Position numbers and translations under genes: made by a program. A stretch of 10,216 nt of DNA, from positions 1-10,216 of the forward strand of contig MNYI01000147.1 in NCBI GenBank assembly GCA_001873945.1. Reading direction: 5' to 3'. The stretch is from Candidatus Desantisbacteria bacterium CG2_30_40_21. GTDB taxonomy: Bacteria; UBA9089; CG2-30-40-21. Below the pieces are notes generated by a model. It ran no database searches. It was given only the letters and a program-made list of their open reading frames with translations, and was not told where the DNA came from. Positions within the stretch are counted from its first letter, which is position 1; each line of letters starts with the position of its first letter. Below, in pieces: positions 6,270-10,216 of this stretch.

Positions 6270-6743
6270 ATGAAAGAATCAATATATCTTGAAACTACGG
6301 TGGTGAGTTACTATACTTCTAAACCCAGTCGAGATATTATAGCCCTTGCTCATCAAGAGATTACACGACAATGGTGGACTATGGCAATAAGTCGATTCAA
6401 TGTCTTTATCTCTGAAGTTGTAATTAAAGAAGCTAAGTTAGGTGATCAAGAAGCAGCTAAAAGAAGATTAGAAGAACTAAAGGATTTTCCTCATCTGGAA
6501 TTAACTGATAAAGTTGAAGAAATTGCACAAGTATATATGGAAAATTTAGAAATTCCAGAGAAATCTTTTCGTGATGTGGCTCATCTTGCTGTTGCTTCTG
6601 TTTATAACATTGATTATCTTGTAACATGGAATTGTACCCATCTTGCTAATGGTGAAATTATTAAAAAGTTAATAAGGCTAAATGAATCCTTTGGTATTCA
6701 TACACCGATTATTTGCACACCAGAGGAGTTAATGGAGGTATAA
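6270..6743 (+). CDS. PIN-domain protein, probable VapC-type toxin
   Basis: This 157-aa protein fits a PIN-like nuclease fold. The first strand is 'IYLETTVVSYYTSKPSRD' (Glu8 in place of the usual Asp), followed by 'ISEVVIKEAKLGD' with Glu49/Glu54, then 'FRDVAHLAVASVYNIDYLV' with Asp102 and 'TWNCTHLAN' with Asn121. These acidic positions would bind the metal for RNA cleavage. PIN toxins of this type are widespread in cyanobacteria and environmental bacteria. AAGGTG at 6259-6264 precedes the ATG. The next gene begins 2 bp after the stop, so the two are coupled, with the toxin first, opposite to the usual vapBC order. A weak promoter (CTGACA at 6222) may serve the pair. Confidence 0.75.
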   Translation: MKESIYLETTVVSYYTSKPSRDIIALAHQEITRQWWTMAISRFNVFISEVVIKEAKLGDQEAAKRRLEELKDFPHLELTDKVEEIAQVYMENLEIPEKSFRDVAHLAVASVYNIDYLVTWNCTHLANGEIIKKLIRLNESFGIHTPIICTPEELMEV

Positions 6744-6745
6744 TT

Positions 6746-6961
6746 ATGTGGCAAGATCCAATTGTTCAAGATGTTCGTAGAGCAGGTGAAGAACTTGCAA
6801 AACAAGCAAATTATGATCTGCACATTTTTTTTCAAAATTTGCGGAATAATGAAAAGAAAGAAAGCCTTAAGGTAGTTACAATATTAGAAAATGAAATAGC
6901 ATCTTCGAAAGATGGCAAATGTCAGATAACAAATTGTTGCAACGAACAACAGGCAAGATGA
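6746..6961 (+). CDS. Small putative antitoxin partner of the PIN protein
   Basis: The likely start is ATG 6746, giving 71 aa, because GGAGG at 6735-6739 precedes it and the N-terminus 'MWQDPIVQDVRRAGEEL' then matches small proteins (MW-x-DPIV...NYDL...IF-x-DLR) that I recall next to PIN genes. Opening the frame at 6713 would add 11 residues inside the PIN gene and is less likely. The core is helical to about residue 40; the rest (SKDGKCQITNCCNEQQAR) looks unrelated and Cys/Gln-rich, possibly altered when the downstream repeat arrived. No DNA-binding motif is obvious. Confidence 0.6.
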   Translation: MWQDPIVQDVRRAGEELAKQANYDLHIFFQNLRNNEKKESLKVVTILENEIASSKDGKCQITNCCNEQQAR

Positions 6962-6980
6962 GGTCGCTACTGAATCCTAT

Positions 6981-7060
6981 CTATTGCGAACCTGAACAAC
7001 ACAGCTATCGTTGATTAAGACCAGCGAAAAACGCAATTTATGCCCCACTTGAGTATATAT
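6981..7060 (-). repeat. Inverted copy 1 of a 71-bp repeat
   Basis: Bases 6990-7060 are the exact reverse complement of 10072-10142 (71 of 71 by eye); with two mismatches the match extends to 6981/10151. The repeat includes GCGAAAAACGC, a small hairpin. This copy corresponds to only one arm of the palindrome found at the window end. It begins 20 bp after the antitoxin stop and occupies the gap before the TPR lipoprotein gene. Confidence 0.85.
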
Positions 7061-7127
7061 AACTATTTATTGTCAATGTCGGTTATCAGCTTGAAAAATA
7101 TCTGTAAAACATATAAGGAAAATAAGA

Positions 7128-7736
7128 ATGAATCATGGTAATAATAATTCAAAATTTCTTTTTAATACGAGGGTTATAATTTTTTACCTTGTGCCTTTGT
7201 GCCTTTGTGCCTTTGTGCCTTTTTTACTTATTGGATGTAGTCAGAGCAAGCCATATATTAAACCCTATGATTATCAGGCTAATCGTGAGGCAATCCTTGT
7301 CTACGAAAAGGCTCTTGCGTATGAAAAAGAAGGTAATCTTGAGCTAGCGATAACTGAATTTCGACATTATCTTGACTATTATGGCTCGCTGTATCATGCA
7401 AATGAGGCACAGCTTAAAATCGCTGAGTGTTATAAAACCCTTTCCCAATTGGAAGAAGCAATTAGTAACTATAAGATATTCGTAAAAAAATATAAACAAT
7501 CTGAAAAAATACCAGAGGCTATGTTTCAAATGGGGGAGTGCATGGAGACTGCCAATCAATGGCAGGATGCTGTCTCTGCTTATAAAAAAGTGGTCAAAGA
7601 TCACTTTTCAACCCTCTGGTCCCAAAAGGCTCAGGAACGGATTACAGATATATTAACAAAATTTCCAAAGGCATCATGGGCAAGAAAGGAAAAAATAGCT
7701 GTGCGGACATTGGTGAGGACTATGTCCAGAAAATAG
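7128..7736 (+). CDS. TPR lipoprotein (BamD/YbgF-like)
   Basis: The 202-aa product starts with a type II signal peptide: a basic/polar n-region, a hydrophobic core at about 17-34 and lipobox LIGC with the lipidated Cys37. Residues 53-170 contain about three tetratricopeptide repeats, e.g. 'ALAYEKEGNLELAITEFRHY', 'QLKIAECYKTLSQLEEAISN' and 'MFQMGECMETANQWQDAVSA'. This resembles outer-membrane assembly lipoprotein BamD or the Pal-Tol partner YbgF/CpoB, but it is shorter than BamD (about 245 aa), so the role is not settled. AAGGA precedes the ATG. lysA follows after 9 bp with AGGAGG overlapping the stop, implying an operon. The signal core is encoded by an 8-bp tandem repeat. Confidence 0.8.
   Translation: MNHGNNNSKFLFNTRVIIFYLVPLCLCAFVPFLLIGCSQSKPYIKPYDYQANREAILVYEKALAYEKEGNLELAITEFRHYLDYYGSLYHANEAQLKIAECYKTLSQLEEAISNYKIFVKKYKQSEKIPEAMFQMGECMETANQWQDAVSAYKKVVKDHFSTLWSQKAQERITDILTKFPKASWARKEKIAVRTLVRTMSRK
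7191..7222 (+). repeat. Four 8-bp tandem units in the signal peptide
   Basis: GTGCCTTT is repeated four times without interruption. It encodes 'VPLCLCAFVPF', the hydrophobic core of the lipoprotein signal peptide (about residues 22-32). Eight is not a multiple of three, so gain or loss of a single unit would shift the frame. The unit resembles the dispersed 'cctttgtgcc / cttcgtggtg' repeats elsewhere in the window. Confidence 0.85.
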
Positions 7737-7745
7737 GAGGAAATT

Positions 7746-9002
7746 ATGTCAGGGTTTGAATATGTTGATGATGAACTGTGTTGTGATCATGTTAGTATTT
7801 CAAGGATGGCTACTAAAATAAAAACGCCCTTCTATCTTTACAGCTATGATACCCTGAAAAAAAATTATCAGTCTTATGTAGATGCCTTTGCAACAACAAA
7901 TTTATCAATTTGTTATGCCTGTAAAGCCAATTCTAATCTATCAATCCTTCGAGCTTTGGGAGAGATGGGGTCAGGCATGGATGTCCTTTCTCATGGAGAG
8001 CTATTTCGAGCATTAAAGGCTGGTATTTCTCCTGCAAAAATAGTCTTCAATGGAAATGGTAAAACAAGGGAAGAAATGGCTTATGCCTTACAATCAGGGG
8101 TATTTGCTTTCAATGTAGACTCCTTAAATGAACTTTTTATCCTTAACGAGGTTGCTATGGCAAACAATACTGTAGCCAGAATAGCCTTAAGGGTAAACCC
8201 GGATATAAATCCATTAACTCATCCCTATGTAGCCACTGGGCTGGCAAAGAGTAAGTTTGGTATACCCATTCATGAGACAAAGGATGTTTATCAAACAGCC
8301 TCCACCCTTGAGAATATCAAGGTTGTTGGGATTCATTCCCATATTGGATCACAATTGAGTAAGGTTGAACTTTACCTCGAAACACTTAAAAAGATTATGC
8401 CCTTGGTTAAAGAGCTTCGAGATATTCAGATCCATCTTGAGTTTATTAATTTAGGGGGCGGGATTGGTATTCCTTATCAAGAGGGCGAATCCATGCCGCA
8501 TCCAAAAGATCTGTCAGAGTTAATCAGCTCATTAGTAAAGGATTACAAGCTCATTTTAGAGCCTGGACGAAGCATTGTTGGAACAGCTGGGGTATTGGTT
8601 GCCAGAGTTCTTTACATCAAACATACCCATAAGAAAAACTTTATCGTTGTAGATGCAGGCATGAATGATCTCCTGAGACCATCTATCTATGGTGCCTATC
8701 ACCATGCAGTATTGGCAACAAAGCATATAGATACTGAAGAAATGATGTATGATATTGTTGGTCCAATCTGTGAGGAGGGTGATTTTCTTGCCCGGGATAG
8801 ACAGATGCCCAAGGTAAAACAAGGAGATCTGCTGGTAATTAAGGATGCTGGAGCCTATGGATTTAGTATGTCCTCTAATTATAATTCAAGACCACGCGTG
8901 TCAGAGGTAATGGGTATAGATGGAAATGATTATATTATTCGTGAACGGGAATCATATGAGGATATGATATGTAGGGAAAGCATACCAGATATATTAATGT
9001 AA
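7746..9002 (+). CDS. lysA: Diaminopimelate decarboxylase
   Basis: LysA converts meso-diaminopimelate to L-lysine and CO2 with PLP, the last step of the lysine pathway, in the cytoplasm. The 418-aa length is normal. Family landmarks are intact: PLP lysine K60 in 'CYACKAN', 'GSGMDVLSHGEL' (75-86), 'GIHSHIGSQL' (195-204), the phosphate-binding 'NLGGGIGIPY' (235-244), 'LEPGRSIVG' (271-279), and in the C-terminal beta domain 'CEEGD' (342-346), with C342 acting across the dimer, and 'DAGAYGFSMSSNYNSRPR' (367-384). It reads as type III fold decarboxylase with DAP rather than ornithine or arginine as substrate. It is preceded by AGGAGG and cotranscribed with the TPR lipoprotein gene. Convergent tRNA-Leu lies downstream. 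Confidence 0.96.
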   Translation: MSGFEYVDDELCCDHVSISRMATKIKTPFYLYSYDTLKKNYQSYVDAFATTNLSICYACKANSNLSILRALGEMGSGMDVLSHGELFRALKAGISPAKIVFNGNGKTREEMAYALQSGVFAFNVDSLNELFILNEVAMANNTVARIALRVNPDINPLTHPYVATGLAKSKFGIPIHETKDVYQTASTLENIKVVGIHSHIGSQLSKVELYLETLKKIMPLVKELRDIQIHLEFINLGGGIGIPYQEGESMPHPKDLSELISSLVKDYKLILEPGRSIVGTAGVLVARVLYIKHTHKKNFIVVDAGMNDLLRPSIYGAYHHAVLATKHIDTEEMMYDIVGPICEEGDFLARDRQMPKVKQGDLLVIKDAGAYGFSMSSNYNSRPRVSEVMGIDGNDYIIRERESYEDMICRESIPDILM

Positions 9003-9061
9003 GGAGTCTGTCACAAAATAAATGTGTTACACCGAGATTGTTAATTCGCCTGTCTCTACGG

Positions 9062-9102
9062 ATCAGGATATTTTTCCTTATTTTGTACCTGATTATTTTC
9101 TT
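9062..9102 (+). terminator. Weak terminator-like hairpin after lysA
   Basis: ATCAGG (9062-9067) pairs with CCTGAT (9088-9093) across a 20-nt T-rich loop and is followed by TATTTTCTT. The stem is short and the loop long, so efficiency is doubtful. No better candidate lies between lysA and the tRNA gene. Confidence 0.25.
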
Positions 9103-9129
9103 CGTGTTTCTGTGTCTTCGTGGTGAATT
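9103..9129. repeat. Dispersed 'cgtggtgaatt' repeat fragment
   Basis: This stretch (CGTGTTTCTGTGTCTTCG followed by TGGTGAATT) matches, with changes, the right arm of the element at 75-269 (about 231-250), and is the complement of CACCACGAAGACAC-type intergenic repeats. It lies just beyond the 3' end of the tRNA gene. Confidence 0.5.
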
Positions 9130-9133
9130 TTCT

Positions 9134-9218
9134 TGGTGCGAGGGGCGGGACTCGAACCCGCACAGGTTGCCCCACCAGATCCTAAGTCTGGCACGTCTAC
9201 CAACTCCGCCACCCTCGC
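9134..9218 (-). tRNA. tRNA-Leu (anticodon UAG)
   Basis: Read on the minus strand, the 85-nt gene folds as a class II tRNA. Acceptor GCGAGGG (9218-9212) pairs with CCCTCGC, followed by discriminator A and an encoded CCA (9136-9134). The D arm has GTTGG, the anticodon stem is CCAGA/TCTGG with loop CTTAGGA and anticodon TAG, and a long variable arm (TGGGGCAACCTG region) fits leucine. The T arm carries GTTCGAGTC. It reads CUN leucine codons. Two predicted ORFs across this stretch are chance open frames. Confidence 0.97.
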
Positions 9219-9233
9219 AAGATGTTAGCCTAT

Positions 9234-9263
9234 AGAATAGCATACATACTATGGTTTTGTCAA
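9234..9263 (-). promoter_or_regulatory. Promoter of tRNA-Leu
   Basis: On the minus strand TTGACA (9263-9258) and TATTCT (9239-9234) are 18 bp apart, placing the start point about 9 nt before the tRNA 5' end at 9218. This spacing to the mature tRNA is typical. Confidence 0.6.
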
Positions 9264-9271
9264 GGATTTTT

Positions 9272-9310
9272 CATATGTCATTAAACTTGCCATATGGCAT
9301 ATAAACTTGC
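9272..9310. repeat. Tandem ~20-bp repeat between tRNA and comEA
   Basis: CATATG-tCATtAAACTTGC (9272-9290) is followed directly by CATATGGCATATAAACTTGC (9291-9310), two near-identical units each starting with a CATATG palindrome. They sit between the divergent tRNA-Leu promoter and the comEA-like ribosome binding site, so they could be a regulator-binding site; this is only positional. Confidence 0.45.
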
Positions 9311-9340
9311 CACCCATTAAACACCCTTAGGAGCAACATT

Positions 9341-10069
9341 GTGCGATTCCTTACATTTACCCAACTTCAACAAATAGGGCTAATCGTGCTTTCCTGTACT
9401 GCCATGCTGGCAGGCGGTATTATTATCAGTCAGAGTGTAGCAGAAAAAAGGACTTCGAGTGTAAAGTTTATCCCTGAAGATACAAGGAAAAACACTGGTA
9501 CCAGTACCAGTAAGGATGTGGCATTCAAACCCATAGATATAAACACTGCCTCTGCATGGGAACTCATGACATTACCAAGTGTAGGTTCTTGTACAGCTGC
9601 AAGAATAATAGAATATCGCAAACAACGAGGCGGATTTAGTTGTGTGGAAGAATTGTTAAAGGTTAAGGGAATTGGGACAAAAACATTAGAAAAGATACGG
9701 GAAGGGATATGTATAGGAACAAATAGCATAAAGCACGACTCCATACCACCTGTTCAAGTGTCTTCTACGATTCATGGCACGAAAACAGGTTTATTTGCAG
9801 TTCCCAAGAAACAGCCGCAACGGTTTCCTGTTAACATCAATATTGCCTCAACCTCTGAATTGGAGACATTACCCGACATTGGCCCTGCAAAGGCAAAAGC
9901 AATTCAGGATTACAGAAATATTTGTGGCCCATTTCAGAGAACAGAGGATATAACCATGGTCAAAGGGATAGGTGAAAAAATATTTGAACGAATAAAATCA
10001 TTGATTACTACAGGAGAAATACCCATACCTTTGCAAGATATACATGTGGATAAAGATTCTCAGCCATGA
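9341..10069 (+). CDS. ComEA-like protein with two helix-hairpin-helix domains
   Basis: The start is GTG 9341, with AGGAG at 9329-9333. The 242-aa product has an N-terminal membrane anchor (about residues 11-30), a Ser/Thr-rich spacer, and two copies of the ComEA-type (HhH)2 domain: residues 66-123 (DINTAS...LPSVG...VKGIGTKTLEKI) and 164-221 (NINIAS...LPDIG...VKGIGEKIFERI), joined by a linker of about 40 residues. HhH domains bind the DNA backbone non-specifically; ComEA is the membrane-bound DNA receptor of natural transformation. Usual ComEA has one such domain, sometimes with an SLBB domain, which is absent here. No other com gene lies in the window, so 'DNA uptake' is inference. Confidence 0.85.
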   Translation: MRFLTFTQLQQIGLIVLSCTAMLAGGIIISQSVAEKRTSSVKFIPEDTRKNTGTSTSKDVAFKPIDINTASAWELMTLPSVGSCTAARIIEYRKQRGGFSCVEELLKVKGIGTKTLEKIREGICIGTNSIKHDSIPPVQVSSTIHGTKTGLFAVPKKQPQRFPVNINIASTSELETLPDIGPAKAKAIQDYRNICGPFQRTEDITMVKGIGEKIFERIKSLITTGEIPIPLQDIHVDKDSQP

Positions 10070-10071
10070 TA

Positions 10072-10216
10072 ATATATACTCAAGTGGGGCATAAATTGCG
10101 TTTTTCGCTGGTCTTAATCAACGATAGCTGTGTTGTTCAGGTGAGCAATAGTACACTATTGCTCACCTTACGCGCCTTGCTCTTCTTGATTAATTCTCAC
10201 CGAAAAAATCGCAATT
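10072..10216 (+). repeat. Long imperfect palindrome containing inverted copy 2 of the 71-bp repeat
   Basis: Bases 10072-10142 match 6990-7060 exactly in reverse complement. The tip is a perfect 13-bp stem (GGTGAGCAATAGT at 10140-10152, complement at 10155-10167). Beyond it the right arm keeps pairing imperfectly with the left arm: AATTGCG (10094-10100) with CGCAATT (10210-10216), and CTTAATCAA with TTGATTAA. The element therefore runs past the window edge and is about 165 bp or more long. It has no ORF and looks like a non-autonomous mobile or hairpin element. It begins 2 bp after the comEA-like stop and might also end its transcript. Confidence 0.75.

Noticed and set aside
5992..6282. Minus-strand 96-aa frame spanning the zapA end and the MITE
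   Set aside because: It crosses the inverted repeat and is antisense to zapA, with no ribosome binding site.
8935..9243. Open frames on both strands across the tRNA-Leu gene
   Set aside because: They read through the tRNA itself and the lysA 3' end; the tRNA fold accounts for the sequence.
6990..10142. The inverted repeats as ends of a composite transposon
   Set aside because: No transposase or recombinase lies between or beside them, and the enclosed genes are housekeeping genes; kept only as a possible recombination pair.

Overview
The window is AT-rich bacterial chromosomal DNA, most likely from an uncultivated Gram-negative lineage. Evidence for a double membrane is a tonB remnant, a lipoprotein with BamD/YbgF-like TPRs, and the zapA/zapB-type pair. 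Abundant short dispersed repeats (a motif reading 'cgtggtgaatt', CACAGACA palindromes, heptamer and octamer arrays, MITE-like inverted repeats) resemble what is seen in metagenome-derived candidate phyla. I cannot assign a phylum from the sequence alone.

Layout. 1-327: a consensus sigma-70-like promoter (37-65) runs into a non-coding imperfect inverted-repeat element (75-269). 328-851 (minus): a tonB pseudogene, missing its N-terminus and frameshifted. 871-4622 (plus): two overlapping genes, a B12-binding-type radical SAM protein and a large YfhO-family membrane protein. 4662-4955 (minus): a small RRM RNA-binding protein with a long leader. 5100-5280: divergent promoters. 5285-6136 (plus): rpsT (ribosomal protein S20), a ZapB-like coiled-coil protein and ZapA. 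6137-6206: a 70-bp MITE-like element directly after the zapA stop. 6270-6961 (plus): a PIN-domain toxin with a small downstream partner, probably a toxin-antitoxin pair. 7128-9002 (plus): a TPR lipoprotein followed by lysA (diaminopimelate decarboxylase). 9134-9218 (minus): tRNA-Leu(UAG). 9341-10069 (plus): a ComEA-like protein with two helix-hairpin-helix domains. The last 145 bp hold a long imperfect palindrome that runs off the window.

Most genes are housekeeping: translation (S20, tRNA-Leu), division (ZapA/ZapB-like), lysine and peptidoglycan precursor synthesis (LysA), envelope (TPR lipoprotein, TonB remnant) and DNA uptake or binding (ComEA-like). The radical SAM/YfhO pair is translationally overlapped and may act on a lipid or glycan substrate at the membrane, which remains unknown.

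The most distinctive signal is the repeat content. A 71-bp perfect inverted repeat flanks the whole lipoprotein-lysA-tRNA-comEA block. Short repeats also lie inside genes: a palindrome in the radical SAM gene, three heptamers in the yfhO-like gene, and four 8-bp units that encode the signal peptide of the lipoprotein, where a change in unit number would shift the frame. I found no CRISPR array, phage module or convincing new defence system.
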